Assembly (NCBI GenBank): GCA_029063695.1
Contig: JAIDNR010000215.1
Location: forward strand, 1-22,003
Source: Ruminococcus sp.
GTDB taxonomy: Bacteria; Bacillota; Clostridia; Oscillospirales; Ruminococcaceae
Direction: 5' to 3'
Length of the DNA stretch: 22,003 bases
The notes below the pieces were generated by a model. The model did no database searches and was not told the origin of the DNA. It saw only the letters and a list, made by a program, of their open reading frames with translations. A program made the translations under genes and the position numbers. This document shows, in pieces, positions 15,345-22,003 of this stretch (positions within the stretch are counted from its first letter, which is position 1; each line of letters begins with the position of its first letter).

Positions 15345-16742
15345 ATGAGAAAAGTACAACTGACAGAAACCGTTTTGCGTGACGCTAATCAGTCTTTAAT
15401 GGCTACCCGTCTGCCTTATGCCGATTATGAAGGCATTCTTCCCGATATGGACAAGGCAGGATATTACTCGATTGAGTGCTGGGGCGGAGCTACTTTTGAT
15501 TCCTGCCTGCGTTACCTTAACGAGGACCCTTGGGAGAGATTAAGAAATCTCAGAAAAAATCTTCCAGATACAAGACTGCAAATGCTTTTGAGAGGTCAGA
15601 ATCTTCTTGGCTATAAGCACTATCATGATGATGTTGTTGAAAAATTCATCGAGCTTTCAATAAAGAACGGCATTGATGTAATCAGAATTTTTGATGCCCT
15701 CAACGATTTCAGAAATATAGAGACTGCACTCAATGCAACGAAGAAATATGCTAAAGAAAAGACAATTGCATCAGGCTGTATTTCATATACTCAGAGTCCT
15801 GTACATACAGTTGACAAGTATATTGAGATGTGCAGAGAACTCAAAAATATGGGATTTGATACAATCTGTCTGAAAGATATGGCAGGTACAATGTCACCTT
15901 ATGAGGCGGAACATCTTATCAAGGGAATCAAGGACGCTATCGGTGATATGACTTTGATTCTTCATACTCACTGTACAACAGGTATGGCTTATATGACAAT
16001 TACAAAGGCTATTGAATCGGGAATTGATGTAATTGATACAGCTACATCATGTTTCTCGGGCGGTACTTCTCAGCCGTCAACAGAGACAATGTTCTATGCA
16101 CTTCAGCAGTACGGAATCGACTGCGGACTTGATGAAGAAATTATAAATAAAGTCAACGATTATTTCAAACCGATTAAGCAGAAGTATGTTGATAACGGTC
16201 AGCTTAATCCCAAGAGCCTTGCAACAGATGCTCAGGCACTTGTATATAAAGTTCCAGGCGGTATGCTTTCAAATATGATTGCAAACCTTACCGATATGCA
16301 CGCTATGGACAAATTTGATGCTGCACTTGCTGAAATTCCGAAAGTACGTGCGGATTTAGGCTATCCGCCGCTTGTAACTCCGCTTTCACAGATGGTAGGA
16401 AATCAGGCTGTAACAAATGTTCTTGTCGGCGAACGCTATAAGAATATTTCCAAAGAAGTAAAGAACTATATCAAGGGTGAATACGGTATTGCACCTGCAC
16501 CGATTGACCCCGAGCTTTCTAAAAAGGTTCTCGGCGACGATATGCCTGTTGACTGCCGTGTTGAGGATATGAAACGCACAGGTGAGGACTTTAAGTCTGC
16601 CAAAGAAGCTCTCGGTGACCTTTGCCGTTGTGAAGAAGATGTCATGAGTTATATCTGCTATCCTGACCAGACTGTTAAATTTCTTGAAAACCGCAAGGCT
16701 CAGGAAGAAAATGAAGCGGTTTACACAATTGAGGAAATGTAA
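15345..16742 (+). CDS. oadA: Oxaloacetate decarboxylase alpha subunit (carboxyltransferase, no biotin domain)
   Basis: The cytoplasmic carboxyltransferase moves CO2 from oxaloacetate to biotin on the separate carrier, releasing pyruvate. The 465-residue TIM-barrel protein shows the metal and substrate residues: Asp13 in TVLRDANQS, the Lys177 of CLKDMAG, and His207/His209 in LHTHCTTG, plus ECWGGATFD and GGTSQPSTE. A PYC_OADA C-terminal domain follows (NQAVTNVLVGERY, GEYGIAPAPIDP). It stops before a biotinyl domain, which is encoded two genes downstream. I chose ATG 15345, six bases after AGGAGGT, rather than the upstream in-frame ATG at 15309. The gamma, carrier and beta genes follow with 12-, 3- and 12-base gaps. 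Pyruvate carboxylase subunit B is the close alternative, but the sodium-pump subunits next door decide for decarboxylase. Confidence 0.94.
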   Translation: MRKVQLTETVLRDANQSLMATRLPYADYEGILPDMDKAGYYSIECWGGATFDSCLRYLNEDPWERLRNLRKNLPDTRLQMLLRGQNLLGYKHYHDDVVEKFIELSIKNGIDVIRIFDALNDFRNIETALNATKKYAKEKTIASGCISYTQSPVHTVDKYIEMCRELKNMGFDTICLKDMAGTMSPYEAEHLIKGIKDAIGDMTLILHTHCTTGMAYMTITKAIESGIDVIDTATSCFSGGTSQPSTETMFYALQQYGIDCGLDEEIINKVNDYFKPIKQKYVDNGQLNPKSLATDAQALVYKVPGGMLSNMIANLTDMHAMDKFDAALAEIPKVRADLGYPPLVTPLSQMVGNQAVTNVLVGERYKNISKEVKNYIKGEYGIAPAPIDPELSKKVLGDDMPVDCRVEDMKRTGEDFKSAKEALGDLCRCEEDVMSYICYPDQTVKFLENRKAQEENEAVYTIEEM

Positions 16743-16754
16743 GGAGGTTATTTT

Positions 16755-17135
16755 ATGAATTTCTTTACTGTTGCTGCTCAGACTGTTGACAGCGGTACTA
16801 AAATGGATATAGGCGATGCCGCAATAACAGCAGTATTCGGCTATGTTGTCGTATTTTTCGGACTTGTTCTACTTATGTGTGTACTCTATATAACAGGCTC
16901 AGTCTTTTCAAACAGGGAAAAGAAAGCGGCTGCTGAGGAGAAATCAGCCGCTGAAAAGCCTGCTGAGACTGTTCCCGCACCGAAAAAAGTTCCGCCTGCA
17001 CCCGGTTCGGCAGGTCACATCAAGCTCCATGATGTACCCGATAAGGAAGCCGCAATGATTATGGCAATAGTTGCCGATACATTGCATACTCCGCTTAATG
17101 AACTGCACTTTATTTCCATTAAGGAGGTCAAATAA
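16755..17135 (+). CDS. oadG: Oxaloacetate decarboxylase gamma subunit (sodium pump decarboxylase gamma)
   Basis: The gamma subunit anchors and assembles the decarboxylase complex at the membrane. The 126-residue protein has one N-terminal membrane helix (about 27-50, ending in LYITGSVF), then a charged Ala/Lys/Glu- and Pro-rich linker (55-85), and a conserved-looking C-terminal segment rich in Ala/Ile (KEAAMIMAIVADTLHTP). Assignment relies on this layout and on its place between oadA and the biotin carrier more than on strict motifs. AAGGAGG (16741-16747) precedes the ATG. Its own end, AAGGAGG at 17121-17127, serves as the ribosome binding site of the next gene. Confidence 0.85.
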   Translation: MNFFTVAAQTVDSGTKMDIGDAAITAVFGYVVVFFGLVLLMCVLYITGSVFSNREKKAAAEEKSAAEKPAETVPAPKKVPPAPGSAGHIKLHDVPDKEAAMIMAIVADTLHTPLNELHFISIKEVK

Positions 17136-17138
17136 ACT

Positions 17139-17537
17139 ATGAAATATAAAGTTACTCTCAACGGAAAAACATACGAAGTTGAAGTTGAAAAGGGCAAGGC
17201 AATTCTCCTTGACGAATATGAGGCACTTGCTCCTGCACCTGCACAGTCTGAAACTCCTGTGTCTGCTGCTACACCTGTAGCTGCCGCAGCTCCTGCACCT
17301 GCTGCACCTGTAAATCTTGCCGCCGGTGAAACAGTAGCCGCACCAATGCCCGGAAACATTCTCCGTGTTGAAGTAAAGCAGGGAGATACTGTTAAATCAG
17401 GTCAGCTTCTTGTTATTCTTGAAGCTATGAAAATGGAGAATGAAATTGTTGCTCCGAAAGACGGCACAGTCGCTCAGGTTGTTACAAGCAAGGGCGCAGT
17501 TGTTGATACAGGTTCACCGCTTGTCATCATAGCATAA
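17139..17537 (+). CDS. Biotin carboxyl carrier protein of the decarboxylase
   Basis: This protein carries the biotin that shuttles CO2 between the alpha and beta subunits. The 132 residues begin with a short strand-rich head (YKVTLNGKTYEVEVEKGK), then an Ala/Pro linker (about 31-58) that should act as a flexible swinging arm. The biotinyl domain holds the biotinylation motif EAMKMEN, with Lys98 as the acceptor. VAAPMPGNIL and NEIVAPKDG flank it as in transcarboxylase 1.3S and Oad carriers. In Klebsiella this domain is fused to the alpha subunit; here it is separate, as in many Clostridia and in methylmalonyl-CoA decarboxylases. Confidence 0.95.
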   Translation: MKYKVTLNGKTYEVEVEKGKAILLDEYEALAPAPAQSETPVSAATPVAAAAPAPAAPVNLAAGETVAAPMPGNILRVEVKQGDTVKSGQLLVILEAMKMENEIVAPKDGTVAQVVTSKGAVVDTGSPLVIIA

Positions 17538-17549
17538 GGAGGTCGGAAA

Positions 17550-18767
17550 ATGGATATTCTTCAGACCCTTACAGACTTATGGGAAGGTTCGGGATTTCAC
17601 AGCTTTCTTGTTGACGGCGGCTGGAAAAATCTTATCATGATTGCCATTTCCTGTGTTCTTCTTTATCTTGGTATCAAGAAAAAGTTTGAACCGCTTCTCC
17701 TCGTCGGCATTGCATTCGGCTGTCTGCTTGTAAATCTCTCATACTTCACTCCTGAATCAACCGATGCACTTTATCACCCTGAATTATGGTCGGCTTTTCT
17801 TGACCATGAAAGCGAATTTTATCACGATTACGGCAATATTCTTGCTAATGGCGGACTTCTTGATATACTCTACATAGGAGTTAAGGCAGGAATTTATCCA
17901 TCGCTCATTTTTATGGGTGTCGGTGCTATGACTGACTTCGGTCCGCTGATTGCAAATCCAAAAAGCTTACTTCTCGGAGCAGCCGCACAGATGGGCGTAT
18001 TTCTTGCATTCTTCGGTGCTGTTCTTCTCGGATTCACAGGAAATCAGGCTGCCGCTATAGGAATCATCGGCGGTGCGGACGGTCCTACAGCTATCTTCCT
18101 CACAACAAAACTCGCTCCTGAACTTCTCGGACCTATTGCAATTGCCGCATATTCATATATGGCTCTTATTCCTATGATTCAGCCTCCGCTTATGCGACTT
18201 CTCACAACCGAAAAGGAACGTAAAGTCAAAATGGAACAGAACAGAGTTGTTTCAAAGACTGAAAAAATTCTCTTTCCGATTATCGTTGCAATGTTCGTAA
18301 TACTTCTTCTTCCTTCAACAGCACCACTTATCGGCTGTCTCATGCTCGGCAACCTGTGGAGAGAATGCGGTGTTACTGAGAGGCTTTCGGATACAGTACA
18401 GAATGCACTTATGAATATCGTTACCGTATTTCTCGGAATTTCAGTCGGTGCAACAACTGCCGCTGACAGCTTCCTTAATTTACAGACACTTTTCATCATC
18501 GTTCTCGGACTTACAGCGTTCTGCTTCTCAACAGTCGGCGGACTTCTCGTCGGTAAGCTTATGTACGTGCTTACAGGCGGCAAAATTAATCCGCTTATCG
18601 GCTCGGCAGGTGTTTCTGCTGTACCAATGGCAGCTCGTGTTTCGCAGATTGAGGGACAGAAAGCGAATCCGTCGAACTTTTTGCTCATGCACGCTATGGG
18701 ACCTAACGTTGCAGGTGTTATCGGTTCTGCAATTGCCGCAGGATTCCTGCTTGCTGTTTTTGGTTAA
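17550..18767 (+). CDS. oadB: Oxaloacetate decarboxylase beta subunit (sodium-translocating)
   Basis: The membrane subunit decarboxylates carboxybiotin and uses the energy to export sodium. The 405 residues form about nine to eleven membrane helices. Key motifs are intact: IGIIGGADGPTAIF with the essential Asp177, YMALIPMIQPP, the sodium-site region NPLIGSAGVSAVPMAARVSQ (about 349-368), and GPNVAGVIGSAIAAG near the end. It is preceded by a strong AAGGAGG (17536-17542) and followed by a terminator, closing the operon. The complete set alpha-gamma-carrier-beta would couple oxaloacetate breakdown to a sodium gradient, or run in reverse to form oxaloacetate for succinate production; the direction cannot be told from sequence. 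A sodium pump with another substrate (such as methylmalonyl-CoA) is argued against by the alpha subunit type. Confidence 0.96.
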   Translation: MDILQTLTDLWEGSGFHSFLVDGGWKNLIMIAISCVLLYLGIKKKFEPLLLVGIAFGCLLVNLSYFTPESTDALYHPELWSAFLDHESEFYHDYGNILANGGLLDILYIGVKAGIYPSLIFMGVGAMTDFGPLIANPKSLLLGAAAQMGVFLAFFGAVLLGFTGNQAAAIGIIGGADGPTAIFLTTKLAPELLGPIAIAAYSYMALIPMIQPPLMRLLTTEKERKVKMEQNRVVSKTEKILFPIIVAMFVILLLPSTAPLIGCLMLGNLWRECGVTERLSDTVQNALMNIVTVFLGISVGATTAADSFLNLQTLFIIVLGLTAFCFSTVGGLLVGKLMYVLTGGKINPLIGSAGVSAVPMAARVSQIEGQKANPSNFLLMHAMGPNVAGVIGSAIAAGFLLAVFG

Positions 18768-18787
18768 TAGTACCTAATAATGTAAAC

Positions 18788-18827
18788 AAAAGCTGTGCAG
18801 TTTAATCTGTACAGCTTTTTTGTTTTT
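18788..18827 (+). terminator. Intrinsic terminator of the oad operon
   Basis: AAAAGCTGTGCAG (18788-18800) pairs with CTGTACAGCTTTT (18807-18819) as a 13-base stem with one G-U pair and a six-base loop. It is followed by a T-rich tail broken by one G. It lies 20 bases after the oadB stop. Confidence 0.92.
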
Positions 18828-18882
18828 TCAGTAAATTTAATCTACTTTCGACAAAAAATGTCAAAAAAATTCCCGAAAATGC

Positions 18883-18911
18883 TTGACAATGAGAGATTTT
18901 TATATTATAAT
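18883..18911 (+). promoter_or_regulatory. Consensus promoter for the VanY-like gene
   Basis: TTGACA (18883-18888) and TATAAT (18906-18911), with a 17-base spacer, match the housekeeping consensus perfectly. Transcription from about 18918 gives a leader of roughly 100 bases, long for this window and occupied by a strong hairpin. Between terminator and promoter there is only AT-rich sequence with a small GACA/TGTC repeat (18850-18862). Confidence 0.85.
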
Positions 18912-18934
18912 GGATATACAGGTATTTAGTAAAA

Positions 18935-18987
18935 TACGCAAACAAAAGAACAAACGTTGCGTAAAATATTTACGCATTTTTTGTTCT
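18935..18987 (+). promoter_or_regulatory. Structured leader with two mutually exclusive stems (possible attenuator)
   Basis: The stem TGCGTAAA (18958-18965)/TTTACGCA (18969-18976), with a three-base loop, is followed by six T (18977-18982) and looks like an intrinsic terminator. It is extended outward by AGAACAAA (18947-18954)/TTTGTTCT (18980-18987). The 5' arm can instead pair with an upstream copy: TACGCAA (18935-18941)/TTGCGTA (18957-18963). The same six-base word thus occurs three times in alternating orientation, as in antiterminator-terminator leaders. No known riboswitch class or leader peptide was recognised, and the ligand or factor, if any, is unknown. Confidence 0.5.
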
Positions 18988-19019
18988 CTCATGATGTAGA
19001 ACAGATTGGAGGGTGCAGA

Positions 19020-19985
19020 ATGAAGAAAAAGAAAAAAAGGATAAGACTCCGCAGAAGTGCCAAAAGAATAATGACTGCTTTGTTTGCTATTTCTTTAACA
19101 ATATGTATTGCCGACAGTCTCAGACGTGATTTCTTTAAAGTAACCAACGATGACAAGATAGTGGTGGAGGGAAATTTCGTTTCCAAGTCAAATCTGCCGA
19201 TTCCTACAAATACCATTGTATTTGACAGAAACAGCAAGCCGACAGATACAACTGTTGTTGGTGTAAAATTTGCAGGATTTTCTGAAAGGATTCTCACTTC
19301 TGACGAACTTTCTCATGGTATGCTTGCACTTAATCCCATTTCTGTTGATGAACCCGAAAAAATGGTAAAGCTTTCGGATTTTCATAATGAACATTATACG
19401 GTTGCTGACGATAATATAATGCTCCATGAAGAGGCAGCCGAGGCTCTCGAAGGTCTTATGACTGCCTACAATGAAGTAACGGAACTGGCTGATTTCGTTG
19501 TATGCGGAACAACTGATACATATTCACAGTATGATTCAGTCTGTCCACGTTCTTTTTCTGAACGTGCAAATGGCTGTACTGTTGACCTTGCACTTCTCGG
19601 AATCGGTTCATATATAGAATTTGACGGTCTTGATACTGAAAGCTGGATTGTTGAAAATTGCACAAAGTACGGCTTTATAGTCCGCTATCCTGAGGGCAAA
19701 AGCGGAATTACAGGAGAGGAATACTGTCCATGGCATTTGCGTTATGTAGGCAGAGTTCATGCCGCTGTGATGAGTGAAAAAAATATGTGCCTTGAAGAAT
19801 ATATTGACTTTCTTAAAGATTATAAAGTTGATGCTCCATATACTTATAATTTGAACGGCTCTGTTTATGTGCTTTACTGTATTGAATCGGAGGGCGAAAC
19901 AACCTCTGCAAAAGTTCCGATAAGCGGTAATTATGAAGTATCGGGCGACAACCGAGGAACATATATAATAAGCTACAGAAGATGA
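19020..19985 (+). CDS. VanY-like (M15B) D-Ala-D-Ala carboxypeptidase homologue missing catalytic and zinc residues
   Basis: A 321-residue protein with a very basic start (KKKKKRIRLRR), one membrane helix (about 17-33) and an extracellular domain. The C-terminal half is clearly M15B: FSERANGCTVDLA, WIVENCTKYGFIVRYPEGK-S-GITG, CPWHLRYVG and LEEYI align without gaps to VanY/LdcB. However, the zinc-ligand His of S-E-H is Arg182 (CGT, 19563-19565), the catalytic Glu of E-P-W-H is Cys236, and the S-G-Y-R substrate arginine is Thr165 (CGTT). Only Asp189 and His239 of the zinc site remain, with Gln170 of the substrate site. GGAGGG (19008-19013) fixes ATG 19020; the frame is open upstream to a TTG at 18957 inside the leader hairpin, which I reject. 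Peptidase activity is unlikely; peptidoglycan binding is possible. Confidence 0.85.
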   Translation: MKKKKKRIRLRRSAKRIMTALFAISLTICIADSLRRDFFKVTNDDKIVVEGNFVSKSNLPIPTNTIVFDRNSKPTDTTVVGVKFAGFSERILTSDELSHGMLALNPISVDEPEKMVKLSDFHNEHYTVADDNIMLHEEAAEALEGLMTAYNEVTELADFVVCGTTDTYSQYDSVCPRSFSERANGCTVDLALLGIGSYIEFDGLDTESWIVENCTKYGFIVRYPEGKSGITGEEYCPWHLRYVGRVHAAVMSEKNMCLEEYIDFLKDYKVDAPYTYNLNGSVYVLYCIESEGETTSAKVPISGNYEVSGDNRGTYIISYRR

Positions 19986-19994
19986 TTTTTATAA

Positions 19995-20022
19995 AGCTCC
20001 GTCATTCCGTCGGAGCTGTTTT
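19995..20022 (+). terminator. Intrinsic terminator after the VanY-like gene
   Basis: AGCTCCG (19995-20001) pairs with CGGAGCT (20011-20017) around a nine-base loop, followed by G and five T. The T tract is short, so termination may be partial. A TATAAT at 20026-20031 just behind it could start the next transcript, but it has no clear -35. Confidence 0.75.
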
Positions 20023-20071
20023 TCGTATAATACAAGGATTTTCGGCATAAAATAATTCAGGGTGATTAATT

Positions 20072-21202
20072 ATGAAAAAAATCTGTATTATTTTATCGGT
20101 TATCATGACTTTTCTGCTTGTTGTTCCCGATTATTCAAGTGCAGACAGCTTTGATGAAGTCAAGTCATATATTTTAATTGAATCAACAACAGGTACTGTA
20201 ATTGAGGAAAAAAATTCATCTCAACAGCTTAATGCAGGCTATCTCAGTAAACTTATGGCACTTCTGCTTGTTGCTGAAGATATTGAAACGGGAAAGTATC
20301 TTCTTTCAACAGAACTTACAGCATCTCAGTCAGTTACAGAAACAAAAGGTGCGGTTGTGTGGCTTGAACCGGGTGACAAGATGACTGTTGAAGAACTTAT
20401 TAAATCAGTTATCATAGGAAATGCAAATGATGCTTTAACCGTACTTGCCGAAAAATCCGAACAGACTGTAGAAAAGTTCGTCATGCGTATGAACGGAGAA
20501 ATATTTGATTTAGGCTTGCGTGATACTGCTTTCTATTCTCCTTACGGATATTACGACGAAAGAGAATACACCACGGCCAACGATATTGCTGTTATCTGTT
20601 CAAAGCTTGCAAAATATGAATTTATGAGACCATATTTTAAAACGTGGAGAGACTTTGTAAAATCTGGACAGACCGAACTTGTCAACGAAAATACTCTTAC
20701 AAGAACTTATGACAGGCATATCGGATTCAAGGCTTGCCATTCGGAAGAATCGGGATACTGCATTGCGGAAGCAGGTATAAACGACAGCGGAATGTGCTAT
20801 ATAGCGGTTATTCTGGGTGCGGAAAGTGATGATATTTCGATGAGCTGTGCAAAAAAACTGATAAACAAGGGATTCAGCGACTACAAAGTTACAGCAACCA
20901 TGTTTCCAGATGAAATGCTTATGCCGATAAGAGTACGTAATGGAGAGGATTCCGCCGTTGAAATTCACCTGAAAAATCAGAGTAATCTTGTCGTTCCTCG
21001 TGCTGTCAGCGAACTCAGTACAGTTGTCGTAATTCCGGAATATCTCACCGCACCGCTTAAAAAAGGACAGAAAATAGGTACAGCAGGATTTTACAGTGAA
21101 AAAAATCTTGTCTGCGAAATTGATATAGTCACAAACAGCGACGTAAATAAACTGACATTTGGCTTTATTCTGAAAAAAACGTTATGCAATCTGCTGAAAT
21201 AA
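20072..21202 (+). CDS. S11-family (DacF-like) D-alanyl-D-alanine carboxypeptidase homologue with all three active-site motifs altered
   Basis: The 376-residue protein has a signal peptide (KKICIILSVIMTFLLVV, cleavage probably near SSA-D at 24), an S11-type domain to about 265, a C-terminal beta domain (PBP5_C-like, from about 275), and a hydrophobic C-terminal end that may anchor it. Family features are clear: LMALLLVAEDIETGK, LEPGDKMTVEELI, NANDALTVLAE, FVMRMN, YTTANDIAVI and SGYCIAEAG. Yet the nucleophile motif S-x-x-K reads Tyr57-Leu-Ser-Lys60 (20240-20251), S-x-N reads Asn117-Ala-Asn119, and K-T-G reads Lys220-Ala-Cys222 (20729-20737). It should therefore not cleave D-Ala nor form a penicillin adduct. 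The start has AGGGTGA (20059-20065) six bases upstream. It sits directly after another apparently dead carboxypeptidase of a different fold. Confidence 0.85.
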   Translation: MKKICIILSVIMTFLLVVPDYSSADSFDEVKSYILIESTTGTVIEEKNSSQQLNAGYLSKLMALLLVAEDIETGKYLLSTELTASQSVTETKGAVVWLEPGDKMTVEELIKSVIIGNANDALTVLAEKSEQTVEKFVMRMNGEIFDLGLRDTAFYSPYGYYDEREYTTANDIAVICSKLAKYEFMRPYFKTWRDFVKSGQTELVNENTLTRTYDRHIGFKACHSEESGYCIAEAGINDSGMCYIAVILGAESDDISMSCAKKLINKGFSDYKVTATMFPDEMLMPIRVRNGEDSAVEIHLKNQSNLVVPRAVSELSTVVVIPEYLTAPLKKGQKIGTAGFYSEKNLVCEIDIVTNSDVNKLTFGFILKKTLCNLLK

Positions 21203-21255
21203 CAATGTTGATATTTGTCTGATTTTACAAAACTTCAATTACTTCTGAAAGATAC

Positions 21256-21284
21256 TTGAAAATTCTTTCAAAATATGGTATTAT
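21256..21284 (+). promoter_or_regulatory. Promoter of pgi with a palindrome over the -35
   Basis: TTGAAA (21256-21261) and TATTAT (21279-21284) are 17 bases apart, with an extended -10 TG at 21276-21277. A perfect inverted repeat, TTGAAA-attc-TTTCAA (21256-21271), starts exactly at the -35. The rest of the 21203-21340 gap holds AT-rich sequence with no evident terminator for the preceding gene. Confidence 0.7.
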
Positions 21285-21303
21285 TAAATAGATAATTTAA
21301 AAG

Positions 21304-21321
21304 TGCAGGATTTTTCCTGCA
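21304..21321 (+). promoter_or_regulatory. Short hairpin in the pgi leader
   Basis: TGCAGGA (21304-21310) pairs perfectly with TCCTGCA (21315-21321) around four T, close to the predicted transcript start and just upstream of GGAGG (21326-21330). No T tract follows, so it is not a terminator. It may stabilise the 5' end or affect initiation. Confidence 0.55.
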
Positions 21322-21340
21322 TTATGGAGGTATTTTAAAA

Positions 21341-22003
21341 ATGTCATTAAAACTTAACTCAAAGTATCTTAAAGATTTCATTAATGCTGACGAACTTGCA
21401 GGCATAAAGGCTCAGGTTGAAACAGCAGCAAAATCACTTCATGAAAAATCAGGTCTCGGAAATGATTTTCTCGGCTGGGTAAATCTTCCCACAGACTATG
21501 ACAAGGACGAATTTGCAAGAATCAAGGCTGCTGCTGAGAAAATAAAATCAAATTCTGATATTCTTATCGTTATCGGCATCGGTGGTTCATACCTCGGTGC
21601 AAGAGCCGCTATAGAACTGCTTAAATCTCCGCTTTACAACAACATGAAAAAAGATACACCCGATATTTACTATGTCGGCAACAGTATCAATCCTACATAT
21701 CTCAATGAGGTTATCACTCTTTGTGAGGGCAAGGATTTTTCAGTAAATGTAATCTCAAAATCAGGTACAACAACTGAACCTGCACTTGCTTTCCGTATTT
21801 TCAAGAAAATGGTTGAGGATAAGTACGGCAAGGAAGAAGCCAAGAACCGTATTTTTGCCACTACTGACAAGGCAAGAGGAACTCTCAAGAATCTCTCAGA
21901 TGCTGAAGGATATGAGACTTTTGTTATTCCCGATGATGTAGGCGGACGTTTTTCCGTTCTCACTGCTGTCGGACTTCTCCCGATTGCTGTTGCAGGCTGT
22001 GAT
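21341..22003 (+). CDS. pgi: Glucose-6-phosphate isomerase, N-terminal 221 residues (3' truncated by window)
   Basis: This glycolytic enzyme interconverts glucose-6-phosphate and fructose-6-phosphate. The open frame runs to the last base of the window; a full enzyme in Firmicutes is about 450 residues. Recognised segments are the sugar-phosphate-binding VIGIGGSYLGARA, the VISKSGTTTEPALAF loop, ATTDKARGTLKN, and the PGI signature GGRFSVLTAVGLLP near the end of the visible part. GGAGG lies ten bases before ATG 21341. It appears to be transcribed from its own promoter and to be unrelated to the preceding cell-wall genes. Confidence 0.97.
   Translation, partial: MSLKLNSKYLKDFINADELAGIKAQVETAAKSLHEKSGLGNDFLGWVNLPTDYDKDEFARIKAAAEKIKSNSDILIVIGIGGSYLGARAAIELLKSPLYNNMKKDTPDIYYVGNSINPTYLNEVITLCEGKDFSVNVISKSGTTTEPALAFRIFKKMVEDKYGKEEAKNRIFATTDKARGTLKNLSDAEGYETFVIPDDVGGRFSVLTAVGLLPIAVAGCD

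Noticed and set aside
16975..17320. Low-complexity Ala/Pro coding repeats in oadG and the biotin carrier as a DNA repeat element
   Set aside because: They encode normal flexible linkers of the sodium-pump subunits; no precise nucleotide repeat unit is present.
18957..19019. N-terminal extension of the VanY-like protein from a TTG at 18957
   Set aside because: It would start inside the leader hairpin without a ribosome binding site; GGAGGG at 19008-19013 clearly serves ATG 19020.

Overview
The window comes from a low-GC, Gram-positive, endospore-forming anaerobe of the Clostridia, most likely Ruminococcus or a close relative in Oscillospiraceae. This is inferred from protein style and gene content: a YunB sporulation protein, an RNase M5, a sodium-pumping oxaloacetate decarboxylase with a separate biotin carrier, strong TTGACA/TATAAT promoters, and tight ATGA-type gene overlaps. 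Every gene reads on the + strand. No mobile elements, tRNA/rRNA genes or CRISPR arrays were seen.

Layout. (1) 3-608: C-terminal end of a class B penicillin-binding protein. (2) 682-11903: a consensus promoter followed by what looks like one ten-gene operon ending in an intrinsic terminator: alaS, a HIT hydrolase, an APT-like phosphoribosyltransferase, comEC, holA, rnmV, an MBOAT acyltransferase, a DHHW/AlgX-like partner, an SDR oxidoreductase and a small membrane protein. Most junctions overlap or are nearly contiguous. (3) 11964-12605: yunB. (4) 12615-15216: its own promoter and a Tet(M)/EF-G-like ribosomal GTPase fused to a C-terminal NYN (YacP/Rae1-type) nuclease domain. (5) 15253-18827: promoter, the four-gene oxaloacetate decarboxylase sodium pump (alpha, gamma, biotin carrier, beta) and a terminator. 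(6) 18883-21202: promoter, structured leader, a VanY-like M15B protein, a terminator and an S11 (DacF-like) protein. (7) 21256-22003: promoter and the first 221 codons of pgi.

Two things stand out. First, the GTPase-NYN fusion would place an A-site-type mRNA endonuclease domain on a factor built to enter the ribosomal A site. Its GTPase and nuclease motifs look intact, while the loop Tet(M) uses to dislodge tetracycline is not conserved. It therefore looks like a translation quality-control factor rather than an antibiotic-resistance gene.

Second, the window holds a striking number of apparent pseudoenzymes. These are ComEC with no metallo-beta-lactamase ligands, an MBOAT with Tyr in place of the catalytic His, its DHHW partner lacking the catalytic Ser and His, a VanY-like protein lacking a zinc His, the catalytic Glu and the substrate Arg, and an adjacent DacF-like protein lacking all three active-site motifs. 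All keep open frames and recognisable folds, so they look like maintained non-catalytic proteins rather than decaying genes. All homology calls come from reading motifs by eye; no database search was run.
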